This document shows, piece after piece, positions 22,185-30,291 of a DNA stretch of 64,000 nucleotides. The DNA is from Nocardioides abyssi (GTDB lineage: Bacteria > Actinomycetota > Actinomycetes > Propionibacteriales > Nocardioidaceae). A program made the translations under genes and the position numbers. The number at the start of each line of letters is the position of its first letter. Positions within the stretch are counted from its first letter, which is position 1. The notes below the pieces were generated by a model, which saw nothing but the letters and a program-made list of their open reading frames with translations, was not told where the DNA came from and did no database searches. The DNA lies in NCBI RefSeq assembly GCF_030412915.1, contig NZ_JAUHJR010000002.1:763238-827237 (forward strand). Direction: 5' to 3'.

Positions 22185-22864
22185 GCATCCCGAGCAGGAC
22201 CGGCAGCCCCCGCCGGCCCCGACGGCACTACACCTACGTCGACCGCGGGGCCGACATCTACCTCGACTCGTTCGCCACGATCCGCCGCGAGGCCGACCTG
22301 TTGGCGGTGCCGCCGAGCGCGGAGCGGCTCGCGGTGCGGATGATCCACGGCAGCGGCCAGGTCGACCTGGTCCGCGACCTGGTGGTCGACCCGCGCCTGG
22401 TGCCGGCCGCGCGCGCCGCGCTCGAGGCGGGCGCGCCGATCCTGTGCGACGCGACGATGGTCGTCCGCGGCGTGACCCGCAGCCGGCTGCCCGCCGACAA
22501 CGAGGTGCTGTGCTTCCTCGACGACCCGCGGGTGCCGGGCCTCGCCGAGGAGTGGGGGACGACGCGCACCGCGGCCGCGGTCTCGCTGTGGGAGCCGCAC
22601 CTCGAGGGCGCCGTGGTCGCGATCGGCAACGCCCCGACGGCGCTCTTCCACCTGCTCGAGGTGCTCCTCGACGGCGGTCCCCGCCCGGCCGCCGTGGTCG
22701 GCTGCCCGGTGGGCTTCATCGGCGCCGCGGAGTCCAAGCAGGCGCTGGTCGACCTCGCCGCCGACCACGGCATCGACCTCCCCTTCGTGACCGTCCGCGG
22801 TCGCCGCGGGGGTTCGGCGATGACCTCCTCCGCGCTCAACGCGATCGCCCAGGAGCAGGAGTGA
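22181..22864 (+). CDS. cobH: Precorrin-8X methylmutase
   Basis: 227 aa. Moves the C11 methyl to C12 (precorrin-8X to hydrogenobyrinate). Family motifs: the catalytic His in RMIHGSGQVDL, GAPILCDATMVVRGVTR, NEVLCFLDD, RTAAAVSLWEPHLEGAVVAIGNAPTALF and GCPVGFIGAAESK. The N-terminal basic stretch is slightly long. Start overlaps the cobG-like stop (ATGA) and its own stop overlaps cobIJ (GTGA). Confidence 0.96.
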   Translation: MSIPSRTGSPRRPRRHYTYVDRGADIYLDSFATIRREADLLAVPPSAERLAVRMIHGSGQVDLVRDLVVDPRLVPAARAALEAGAPILCDATMVVRGVTRSRLPADNEVLCFLDDPRVPGLAEEWGTTRTAAAVSLWEPHLEGAVVAIGNAPTALFHLLEVLLDGGPRPAAVVGCPVGFIGAAESKQALVDLAADHGIDLPFVTVRGRRGGSAMTSSALNAIAQEQE

Positions 22865-24375
22865 GGGCCGGGCGGTTCGCCGGGGTGGGCGTGGGACCGG
22901 GCGACCCCGGGCTGATCACGCGCAAGGCGGCCCGGCTCATCGAGCAGGCCGACGTGGTGGCGTACCACGCCGCTGCGGGCAAGCGGTCCAACGCCCGCCG
23001 GATCGCCGCGGAGCTGATCCCGGAGGGCGTGCTCGAGGAGGAGCTCACCTATCCGGTGACGACCGGGACCACCGACCACCCGGGTGGCTACGCGGGGGCG
23101 ATGGCGGAGTTCTACGAGGCGTCGGCCGCGCGGCTCGCGGCGCACCTGGACGCCGGCCGCGACGTGGTGCTGCTGGCCGAGGGCGACCCGCTGTTCTACG
23201 GGTCGTACATGTACATGCACGACCGGCTCGCTGCCCGCTACGAGGCGGAGGTCGTGCCCGGCGTGCCGGCGTTCCTGGCGGCCACCGCCACGGTGGCGAG
23301 CCCGCTGGTGCGGCAGACCGACGTGCTCACGGTGCTGCCCGGCACGCTGCCCGAGCCCGAGCTCGCGCGCCGGCTCGCCGACACCGACGGCGCGGTCATC
23401 ATGAAGCTCGGCCGCACCTTCCCCGCCGTCCGCCGCGCGCTGGCCGAGGCCGGCCGGCTGGAGCACGCGTTGTACGTCGAGCGTGCCTCCATGCCCGAGG
23501 AGCAGTGGCGCCCCGTGGCCGAGGTCGATCCCGCGTCCGTGCCGTACTTCTCGCTGATCGTCGTCACCGGCGACAGCCGCAACGGCCGCCGCTCTCGGGA
23601 CCTCGCCGCGACCGCCGAGGCGACTCCCGAGACCGCGGCCCCCGGCGCCGCCGAGCTGCTCGTCGTCGGGCTCGGGCCGGGGCCCGACGGCTGGCTGACC
23701 CCCGAGGCGTCGGCCGCGCTGGCGGAGGTCGACCACGTCGTCGGCTACGGGACGTACGTCGCGCGCGTCCCCCAGCGGGCCGGCCTGACCCGGCACGCGT
23801 CGGGCAACACCGTCGAGGTCGACCGCGCCCGGCTGGCGCTCGACCTCGCCTCGCGCGGCGAGCGGGTCGCCGTCGTGTCCGGCGGCGACGCGGGTGTCTT
23901 CGGGATGGCGGCCGCGGTCTTCGAGGCGGCCGAGGACCCGGCGTACGCCGCAGTGCCGGTGCGCGTGCTGCCCGGCGTCAGCGCGGTGCAGGCCGTCGCG
24001 GCCCGGGCGGGCGCGCCGGTGGGCGCGGACTTCGCGGTGGTGAGCCTCTCGGACCGGCTCAAGCCGTGGGAGGTGGTCGAGCGGCGGCTGCGGGCGATCG
24101 CCGAGGCCGACCTCGTGCTGGCGGTCTACAACCCGGCCTCGCGGACCCGGACCGACCAGGTCGCGGTGGCTCGTGCGGTGCTGCTCGAGCACCGGGCGCC
24201 GGAGACCGTGGTCGTCGTCGGGCGCGACGTCGGGCGGGCCGAGGAGTCGCTGACCATCACCACGCTCGGCGAGCTCGACCCCGCCACCATCGACATGAAG
24301 TGCCTGCTCATCATCGGCGCCTCCTCGACGCGGGTGTCGGCGGCGGGCGTGTGGACGCCGAGGTACGTGCGGTGA
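22861..24375 (+). CDS. cobIJ: CobI-CobJ fusion: precorrin-2 C20- and precorrin-3B C17-methyltransferase
   Basis: 504 aa, two tandem tetrapyrrole methylases. The first (about 1-240) has GVGVGPGDPGLITRKA, AEGDPLFYGSYMYMHDRL and VVPGVPAFLAA (CobI). The second (about 260-504) has GLGPGPDGWLTPEASAAL, VVGYGTYV, VSGGDAGVFGMAAAVFE, VLPGVSAVQAVAARAGAP and LAVYNPASRTRTDQ (CobJ). The fusion is known in actinobacteria. An Ala/Glu-rich linker joins them. CobI adds the C20 methyl and CobJ contracts the ring, using the product of CobG. GTG start within the cobH stop. Confidence 0.96.
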   Translation: MRAGRFAGVGVGPGDPGLITRKAARLIEQADVVAYHAAAGKRSNARRIAAELIPEGVLEEELTYPVTTGTTDHPGGYAGAMAEFYEASAARLAAHLDAGRDVVLLAEGDPLFYGSYMYMHDRLAARYEAEVVPGVPAFLAATATVASPLVRQTDVLTVLPGTLPEPELARRLADTDGAVIMKLGRTFPAVRRALAEAGRLEHALYVERASMPEEQWRPVAEVDPASVPYFSLIVVTGDSRNGRRSRDLAATAEATPETAAPGAAELLVVGLGPGPDGWLTPEASAALAEVDHVVGYGTYVARVPQRAGLTRHASGNTVEVDRARLALDLASRGERVAVVSGGDAGVFGMAAAVFEAAEDPAYAAVPVRVLPGVSAVQAVAARAGAPVGADFAVVSLSDRLKPWEVVERRLRAIAEADLVLAVYNPASRTRTDQVAVARAVLLEHRAPETVVVVGRDVGRAEESLTITTLGELDPATIDMKCLLIIGASSTRVSAAGVWTPRYVR

Positions 24376-25145
24376 CCGGCGCCCTCCCCGGGCAGGTCGC
24401 CGTGCAGTTCGTGGGGGCCGGTCCCGGCGCGGCCGACCTGCTGACCCTGCGGGCGGCGCGGCTCCTGGCCGAGGCCGACCTGGTGCTCTACCCCGGCACG
24501 TACCTGGATCCCGACGTGCTCGCCCACTGCGGTCCGGCCGCCCGGCTCGTCGACACCCAGGACCTCGACCTCGACGCGATCACCGCCCACCTCGCCGCCG
24601 GCGCGCGGGCGGGCGAGCGGGTCGTCCGGCTCACCTCCGGCGACCCGTCGCTCTACTCCGCGCTGCACGAGCAGACCCGGCGGCTCGACGCGGCCGGTGT
24701 CGCCTGGTCGGTGACGCCGGGCGTGCCGGCATACGCCGCGGCGACGGCGCTCGTCGGCCGCGAGCTGACCGTGCCGCACGTCGCGCAGTCGGTCGTGCTG
24801 ACCCGCACCCGCGCCCGCTCGACACCGATGGGGGAGGGCGAGTCGCTGGCCGACTTCGCCGCCACCGGCGCCACGCTCGTGCTGCACCTGGCGATCACCC
24901 GCACCCGCGAGCTGATGGCCGAGGTCGCCCCGGTCGTGGGCGGCGACTGCCCGGTCGTCGTCGTGCACCGCGCCTCCCAGCCCGAGGAGCTCGTCCTGCG
25001 CGGCACCGTCGGCACCATCGCCGACCGCGTCGAGCAGGCGGGCCTGCGCCAGGCGGCGGTCATCCTTCTCGGTCGTGCCCTCGACGCGTCCGGCGCCGGC
25101 GGGGAGTCGTTCCTCTACAGCGCCGACCGCCAGCGGAGGCGCTGA
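24372..25145 (+). CDS. cobM: Precorrin-4 C11-methyltransferase
   Basis: 257 aa tetrapyrrole methylase. VQFVGAGPGAADLLTLRAARLL, LVLYPGTYLDPDVL, VVRLTSGDPSLYSALHEQ, VTPGVPAYAAATALVGRELTVP (CobM-specific) and TRTRARSTPMGEGE all match. Start GTG 24372 overlaps the cobIJ stop (GTGA). It adds the C11 methyl to precorrin-4 to give precorrin-5. bluB follows after a few bases. Confidence 0.95.
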   Translation: MTGALPGQVAVQFVGAGPGAADLLTLRAARLLAEADLVLYPGTYLDPDVLAHCGPAARLVDTQDLDLDAITAHLAAGARAGERVVRLTSGDPSLYSALHEQTRRLDAAGVAWSVTPGVPAYAAATALVGRELTVPHVAQSVVLTRTRARSTPMGEGESLADFAATGATLVLHLAITRTRELMAEVAPVVGGDCPVVVVHRASQPEELVLRGTVGTIADRVEQAGLRQAAVILLGRALDASGAGGESFLYSADRQRRR

Positions 25146-25152
25146 CCTGGAC

Positions 25153-25830
25153 GTGTACGACGCCATCCACCGGCGCCGCGACACCCGCGCCGAGTTCACC
25201 GGCCCGCCGCCGGCCGCCGCGCTCGCCCGCGTGCTGGAGGCGGCGAACCGCGCCCCGAGCGTCGGCATGTCCCAGCCGTGTGTGTTCGTGACCGTCCGCG
25301 ACCCGGCCCGGCTGGTGGCGTTCCGCGACCACGTCGCCTCCGAGCGCGAGGCCTTCGCGGCCTCGCTGGCCGACGACCCGGAGCGTGCCGAGACGTTCGC
25401 GCGGATCAAGGTCGAGGGCATCGTCGAGGCGGGCCTCGGGCTGGTCGTCGGCCACGACCCGACCACGGCCGGGCAGCACGTCCTCGGCCGGCACGCGATC
25501 GCCGACACGGGGCTGTACTCGGTGTGCCTGGCGATCCAGAACCTCTGGCTGGCCGCCACCGCGGAGGGCCTCGGCGTCGGGTGGGTGAGCTTCTACCGCG
25601 AGCCGTTCCTCAGCGACCTCGTCGGCTTCCCGTCCCACGTCCGCCCGGTGGCGTGGCTCTGCGTCGGCGGGGTCGCGGACGTCCCCGACGTGCCCGACCT
25701 CGAGCGGTTCGGCTGGCGCTCGCGCTCGCCGCTCGTGGTCCACGAGGAGTCGTACGCCGCGCCCGCAGCCCCGGCCGGTCAGGGGGCCTGCGCGGCCGCG
25801 GCGCGCGGGGCCGCCCCGCCGGTCGGCTGA
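25153..25830 (+). CDS. bluB: 5,6-dimethylbenzimidazole synthase
   Basis: 225 aa. BluB is a nitroreductase-fold enzyme that cannibalises FMN to make the lower ligand DMB. Motifs: VYDAIHRRRDTRAEF, AANRAPSVGMSQPC, ARIKVEGIVEAGLGLVV, AIADTGLYSVCLAIQNLWLAATAEGLGVGWVSF. Start is uncertain: GTG 25153 is used, but CTG 25147 is better spaced (7 bases) from GGAGG at 25135-25139. The last about 25 residues are low-complexity Ala/Pro, and the end overlaps the convergent regulator by 52 bp. Confidence 0.93.
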   Translation: MYDAIHRRRDTRAEFTGPPPAAALARVLEAANRAPSVGMSQPCVFVTVRDPARLVAFRDHVASEREAFAASLADDPERAETFARIKVEGIVEAGLGLVVGHDPTTAGQHVLGRHAIADTGLYSVCLAIQNLWLAATAEGLGVGWVSFYREPFLSDLVGFPSHVRPVAWLCVGGVADVPDVPDLERFGWRSRSPLVVHEESYAAPAAPAGQGACAAAARGAAPPVG

Positions 25831-26564
25831 GGCGGCGCGGCGCGGACCCGCGCCGGTCGCGGGGCGCGCGCGACGGCCCGGGGGATGCCTCCCGACGCCG
25901 TCCAGCCCGCCCGGCGGGCGAGGGCGACGGCGGCGAGCTGGGAGCTGACCTCGAGCTTGGCGAGCACCGCCTTCACCTGGGTGCGGACCGTGGCTTCGGA
26001 GACCACCCGCAGCTGGGCCACCTCGCGCGTGGTCCGGCCCGTCATGAGGTGCCGCAGCACCTCGGACTCCTGCGGGGAGAGCCGGTCGAGCCGCTCGCGC
26101 AGGCCGTGCTCGTGGGACTCCCGTCGGTGGTAGGCGGCGACGAGTCGCTCGCGCTCGGTGTGGTCGATGACGGACTCGCCGGCGAGCACCCGCCGAATCA
26201 CCGACACCACCACGGCCAGCGGCTCGCTCTTCGGCAGCACCGCGCGGGCGCCCTGCAGCAGGCACTCGCCGGCGCGGGCCTCGTCGACGGTGTCGGTGAG
26301 CACGACGACCTCGACGCCCGCCCGGGTCGTCGGCGCGACCAGCGCCGCCCCGTTGCACGTGGGGCCCAGGTCGGCGTTGATCACCAGCACGTCGGGTCGC
26401 AGCTTGAGGACCTGGCCGACCATGTGCCCGACGCTCGCCGGCTCGCGCGGTATGGGGACGACGCGGTACTGGTACTGGCGCATCTCGAAGACGACCCCGA
26501 GGCACTCGGCGAGCATCGCCTGTTGGTCCGCGACCACGACTCTGGGCTGGGTGCACTTCGACAT
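25779..26564 (-). CDS. LuxR-type response regulator with degenerate receiver
   Basis: 261 aa. Receiver-like domain (about 8-125) and C-terminal LuxR HTH (about 155-215, RLSPQESEVLRHLMTGRTTREVAQLRVVSEATVRTQVKAVLAKLEV), then a disordered Pro/Ala/Arg tail. The usual phosphoacceptor Asp position reads Asn (LVINADLGP) and the acidic pocket is reduced to VADQ. The conserved Lys remains (LPKSEP). It therefore may not be phosphorylated in the normal way. No histidine kinase is adjacent. It is similar to the HTH-less protein at 49169-49639 at the other end of the cobalamin region. Targets unknown. Confidence 0.85.
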   Translation of the reverse strand: MSKCTQPRVVVADQQAMLAECLGVVFEMRQYQYRVVPIPREPASVGHMVGQVLKLRPDVLVINADLGPTCNGAALVAPTTRAGVEVVVLTDTVDEARAGECLLQGARAVLPKSEPLAVVVSVIRRVLAGESVIDHTERERLVAAYHRRESHEHGLRERLDRLSPQESEVLRHLMTGRTTREVAQLRVVSEATVRTQVKAVLAKLEVSSQLAAVALARRAGWTASGGIPRAVARAPRPARVRAAPPQPTGGAAPRAAAAQAP

Positions 26565-26809
26565 CGGTCCCCCATGGACACTCGCACCACCCGAGAGAAG
26601 CGGTCCTTCTGGTGTCTGCCGAAAAGCAGAACCCCCAGGGCCCAGGACGCGCCAGGGACTAGTGCGAAAGGACTAGGCGAAGGCGCCCGATCGGACAGTC
26701 CCCGGAGCCCGTGACCTGCGCCGGCAGCCGAGCCGGCGACCGGGCACGTTGCGGGAATCTTGCGGATTCCTCGAGGTGGTCTTGCGCCGGCGGTGGTTGT
26801 GTGGTGCTC

Positions 26810-26841
26810 GAACCGCCGGGGACCCGAGACCCCGGCGGTTC
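26810..26841. terminator. Orphan hairpin terminator
   Basis: Perfect 12-bp stem GAACCGCCGGGG / CCCCGGCGGTTC around ACCCGAGA, followed on + by TTCTCGTCT. No gene ends directly before it on either strand, so the gene it served may be lost. The remainder of 26565-26911 shows no supported gene. Confidence 0.6.
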
Positions 26842-26911
26842 TTCTCGTCTCGCGGCGCGCGCGCAGCCTCCAGGCCGTGCTCCGACCGCCGGCGCACGCA
26901 GGCGCCCCTCC

Positions 26912-27238
26912 GTGCCGGCCGTCCCGGGCATCCAGAGCCTCGTCGAGTCGATCATTCACGCCGAGAACGGCGAGCTGGTCACGGTCGCGGAGGCGGCGAT
27001 GATCTACGCCCAGGGCATGGGCATGCCGGTCCTGGTGGGCACTCCGGCGTCCATCGCCGACCAGCTCGAGACGTGCGCCGACGAGGGTGGCGCCGACGGG
27101 TTCGTGCTCATCGCGACGTACACCCCGGGCTGCTTCGAGGAGTTCGTGGACATGGTCGTCCCCGAGCTGCAGCGGCGCGGGCGGCTGCGCACGGAGTACA
27201 CCAGCAGCACGCTGCGGGAGCACCTGCTCGAGCAGTGA
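26912..27238 (+). pseudogene. Remnant of an NtaA-type flavin-dependent monooxygenase
   Basis: About 108 residues matching only the C-terminus of the NtaA/SnaA/DszA branch of luciferase-like monooxygenases: GIQSLVESI, VGTPASIADQLE, ADGFVLIATYTPGCFEEFVDMVVPELQRRG and RTEYTSSTLREHL. Full members are about 440 aa, so roughly three quarters are missing. No upstream coding homology and no ribosome binding site are visible. The reading frame itself is intact. Probably a decayed gene, not a functional small protein. Confidence 0.75.
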
Positions 27239-27302
27239 GCTACGGGGCCGGCCGGCCGACGCGGCCGCCCGGCCCCGGGTTCGCCCCGGTGCCGGCCGGG
27301 GA

Positions 27303-28094
27303 TCAGGCCGGGACGGAGAGGCTCTGCAGCCAGGCCTGCCAGGCCGGCTCCTCGCGCCGCACGTAGTCCGCCGCGTCGGCTGAGAACAGGTACGCCCGCA
27401 CTCCCGCGGTGGCCTTGCCGTCGCCGTCGTCCCAGGTGTAGACGCTGAGCATGCCCGGCACCGGCGCGGTGAGCCGGACCAGCGCCTGCCGGTCGCCGAC
27501 CCGCTCGACGGTGCCCGTGGCGCCGCGGACGTCGACGCTGGCGCCCTCGGGGCCGAGACCGAGCGCGTCGTTCACGGCGGTCCAGAGCGCCTCCGCGTCG
27601 CCGGCGTGCGCGGCAGTGGTCTCCAGGTGGGTGGCCTCCTGTCCGGGGAAGTGCGACAGGTAGAGGCGCAGGTTGTCGAAGAACGGCATCCAGCCGGGGG
27701 CCATGGTGTCCCAGAACTCCGACTCCCAGGCGGCGCCGGTCCCGAAGCCGCTGCTGGTGACCCGCACGACGCAGGTCCCGCCGGACTGCGCCTCGACGAT
27801 GAACTCCGAGGTGAGCGGGCTGAGCGCGTCCGGCTCCTTGCCCATGAGCGCGGCCCAGTCCTCCTCGTAGACCAGGCGGCGCGGCGGCTCCCACGCGGTG
27901 ACCTGGCCGTCCGAGCCCATGTCGGGGCCCATGTCGAAGTGGAGGGAGCCACCTTCGCGCTCCTCCATCGTCGTCGGCGTGAACCAGGCGCTCATGCCCT
28001 GCGCGGTGGCGATGGCCTGCCAGACCTGCTCGGGAGTGCCGGGGACCTCGACGCTGAACTCGAGGCGGTAGGGGACGTTCGGGGTGGTGCTCAT
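27303..28094 (-). CDS. SRPBCC/AHSA1-family protein
   Basis: 263 aa. Two regions: an N-terminal AHSA1-like SRPBCC domain (about 1-150, EFSVEVPGTPEQVWQAIATAQGMSAWF, WEPPRRLVYEEDW) and a C-terminal part (about 155-263) with SVDVRGATGTVERVGDR. ATG at 28094 overlaps the ArsR-like gene stop (ATGA). This ArsR-SRPBCC pairing is common in actinobacteria; the SRPBCC protein presumably binds a small hydrophobic ligand. Ligand unknown. Confidence 0.87.
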   Translation of the reverse strand: MSTTPNVPYRLEFSVEVPGTPEQVWQAIATAQGMSAWFTPTTMEEREGGSLHFDMGPDMGSDGQVTAWEPPRRLVYEEDWAALMGKEPDALSPLTSEFIVEAQSGGTCVVRVTSSGFGTGAAWESEFWDTMAPGWMPFFDNLRLYLSHFPGQEATHLETTAAHAGDAEALWTAVNDALGLGPEGASVDVRGATGTVERVGDRQALVRLTAPVPGMLSVYTWDDGDGKATAGVRAYLFSADAADYVRREEPAWQAWLQSLSVPA

Positions 28095-28669
28095 GGGTTC
28101 TCCTCGGGAAGGGGGTGGGCGGCGACCAGGAGCCGGTGCGGGCGCCCGTCGTCGTGGTGGTAGCGGGCGGCCAGGTCGAGCACCGCGGCGGTCAGGTCGT
28201 CGGCGAAGGCCGCCCGGTCGGCGGCCGACCGGAAGCCGATCTGCGTGTCGATGGTCAGCGTCGGTAGGCGCTTGCCGGACGCGCCGGCCCGGCGCGCCAG
28301 GGCTCCGACCTCGCGCACCAGCCGACCGGCCAGCGCGACGAGGTAGCCCGCCGACAGGTGGTCGGCGTTGGCGTCGGGGTCGGCCGCGGACGCGCTCACG
28401 GCCGCCGGCGACACGACGTACGACGCCGCCGACGCCTGCAGCACCCGCTCGGTGATGCCGCCGTGCCGGCGCTCGCCGGCCAGCTCCACCAACCCGTGCG
28501 CCTCGAGCGCCTTGAGGTGGTAGTTGACCTTCTGGCGCGCGATGCCGACCCGGGCGGCGAGCCCTGCGGCCGACGCCGGGACCGCGAGCTCGGCCAGCAG
28601 CCGGGCCCGGACCGGGTCCAAGGCGGCGGCGGCCGCCTCCGTGCTCTCGATGACCTCGACGTCCTGCAT
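28091..28669 (-). CDS. ArsR-like winged-helix regulator
   Basis: 192 aa. HTH in residues about 20-80: LDPVRARLLAELAVPASAAGLAARVGIARQKVNYHLKALEAHGLVEL, then an effector/dimerisation part (TIDTQIGFRSAADRAAFADDLTAAVLDLAARY). ATG at 28669 is used; GTG 28678 is an alternative. First gene of the operon with the SRPBCC gene. An AT-rich inverted repeat just upstream is the probable operator for autoregulation. Confidence 0.85.
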   Translation of the reverse strand: MQDVEVIESTEAAAAALDPVRARLLAELAVPASAAGLAARVGIARQKVNYHLKALEAHGLVELAGERRHGGITERVLQASAASYVVSPAAVSASAADPDANADHLSAGYLVALAGRLVREVGALARRAGASGKRLPTLTIDTQIGFRSAADRAAFADDLTAAVLDLAARYHHDDGRPHRLLVAAHPLPEENP

Positions 28670-28686
28670 GATCGCCACTCTGCGCT

Positions 28687-28706
28687 TTGACGAGAAAAGT
28701 TGTCAA
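28687..28706 (-). promoter_or_regulatory. Promoter/operator of the ArsR-like operon
   Basis: TTGAC / GTCAA inverted repeat around an AT-rich decamer; on the minus strand it contains a perfect -35 TTGACA (28706-28701). The -10 is weak (CAGAGT-like near 28680). Its AT content stands out from the surroundings. Confidence 0.45.
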
Positions 28707-28967
28707 GGGTCTGGTGCGGGCCGGCGAGGCATCCAGGGACGCGTGGCTGCCGCCCGCCGGGATGGTCGGACGGTCGACTGGTCGACGGCAGGCCGGGCGG
28801 GGCTACCTGGTGACGATGACCTGCGACGACGAGGCCGCTTCGGGGGAAGTCGGGCGGGGGGGGGGGGGGTAGCACCACGCTGGCGGCGGACCCGATCCTC
28901 GCCCGTGACCAGCACTCGCGTGAAAGCCGGTCGAGACGGACGGCACCGGGTTGTTAGCGTCACCGGG

Positions 28968-29477
28968 ATGCAGGTGAGGTTCGAGCGCACCGGGCACCGG
29001 CGGTATGCGGTGGCCGTGCTCCGCGAGAGGCACGGCGACCTCCGCATGGATCCGGCGCCGGGGTACTCGGAGCTGATCCCGCACGACCTGGTGCACCTGG
29101 TGGTCGAGGAGGAGCTCGGCCTGCGGAACGGGATCTTCGGACAGCTCGCCGCGGGCGGGAACGCCGGGACGTTCGTGCCGACCGAGGAGCTGCGGACGAA
29201 GGCGTGGGCACGCCGGGTGGCGCGGCGCAACAGCTCCACCGGTGCCGACATGGGGCGGTCCGAGGACCTCGCGGCCCAGGTCCACCCACGCTGGCTGCGA
29301 CGCAGCGGGCACCAGCCCGGGAGCCCCGGCGTCCGTCAGGACCCTCCGCCCACCGACCTCGGCGACGCCGACCTCGACCGGGTCCTCGCCCGCCTCGACG
29401 CACTGTCGCAGCAGTGGCGCGCCGTCGAGGCCGGGGCGTCGATGACAGTCCCGTGGCGCTGGCCCGAGCGGGGGTGA
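28968..29477 (+). CDS. Protein of unknown function
   Basis: 169 aa, hydrophilic, no signal or membrane segment. N-terminal half reads as a beta-rich unit (MQVRFERTGHRRYAVAVLRE, GYSELIPHDLVHLVVEEELGL, GIFGQLAAGGNAGTF); the C-terminal part has a helical region (DADLDRVLARLDALSQQWRAVEAG) and ends PWRWPERG. I do not recognise the family. The preceding 28707-28967 stretch carries a run of 14 G. The lipoprotein gene follows after 8 bp, so they may be co-transcribed. Confidence 0.75.
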   Translation: MQVRFERTGHRRYAVAVLRERHGDLRMDPAPGYSELIPHDLVHLVVEEELGLRNGIFGQLAAGGNAGTFVPTEELRTKAWARRVARRNSSTGADMGRSEDLAAQVHPRWLRRSGHQPGSPGVRQDPPPTDLGDADLDRVLARLDALSQQWRAVEAGASMTVPWRWPERG

Positions 29478-29485
29478 GGAGCACG

Positions 29486-30106
29486 ATGGAGATGCGTGCG
29501 TCGATCCTGGTCGGCGTCCTGCTCGCCCTGGGGCTGAGCGGCTGCGGCGACGGCACGCGGGCGACCCCGACGGACGCCGGCAGCGGAGGGCGTGAGCCGA
29601 CGACGGCACGGGCGCTCGCCCACGTCGCGGCCGAGCACGCCGGGACCCCGGACTCCGCGGCACGGGAGAGCGACGCCGCGGAGGAGTTCGCCCGGGGCGG
29701 GGTCGGGGCCGAGCTCCGGTACGGCTCGACGGGTGGGTACGACGGGGACGTGCTGGTGGTGGCGGTGGGCGAGGGGCTCGACACGTCCCTCGTCGACTGC
29801 GACGCGCAGGCGACGAACTCGCTCGCCGGCTGCGTGGAGACCGACCAGGGCGTGCTGATGTGGGAGGACGAAGCGCCCGAGGAGGACCCGGGCGTGGTCT
29901 ACGTGGTCGTGGAGAAGGGCGACAGCGCCGCCTTGCTGTTCTACGCCGGGCCGGCCATCACCGGCGACCCACGGGAGCTCGACCTGCCCATCTCCACTGA
30001 CGTCCTGTTCGCCATCGCCGGCGACCCCCGCGTCGACGTCACCACCTCTGCCGAGGCGGTGGCCGCGGGGGCCGACCTGCCGTTCTGGCAGGACCGGAGC
30101 CGCTGA
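29486..30106 (+). CDS. Putative lipoprotein of unknown function
   Basis: 206 aa. Signal peptide with lipobox LSGC (Cys at about 20), then an acidic extracytoplasmic domain containing Cys in LVDCDAQATNSLAGCVETDQG. ATG 29486 is preceded by GAGGAG. It follows the unknown protein at 28968 by 8 bp. No catalytic motif is visible. The 30107-30291 gap after it shows nothing recognisable. Confidence 0.75.
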   Translation: MEMRASILVGVLLALGLSGCGDGTRATPTDAGSGGREPTTARALAHVAAEHAGTPDSAARESDAAEEFARGGVGAELRYGSTGGYDGDVLVVAVGEGLDTSLVDCDAQATNSLAGCVETDQGVLMWEDEAPEEDPGVVYVVVEKGDSAALLFYAGPAITGDPRELDLPISTDVLFAIAGDPRVDVTTSAEAVAAGADLPFWQDRSR

Positions 30107-30291
30107 ACGGCCGGTAGGCGGGTCGCTCCCGAGGGTCGTCGGCCGGTCGTGGGCCCGTCATCGCGGTAGGGGCCCGAGCAGGGTCAAGCCGACGAGTCCG
30201 TATCAACGCCGGCCCATAGGCGGCGGGGTGGGCGCCCATGCTGAGCGGACTGAGGTGCTGGCCTGGCCGTCAACGCGCGTGGCTAGAACGC

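Noticed and set aside
28687-28872. 61-residue plus-strand open frame
   Set aside because: It runs through the ArsR promoter and the 14-G tract, has no ribosome binding site and ends in poly-Gly.
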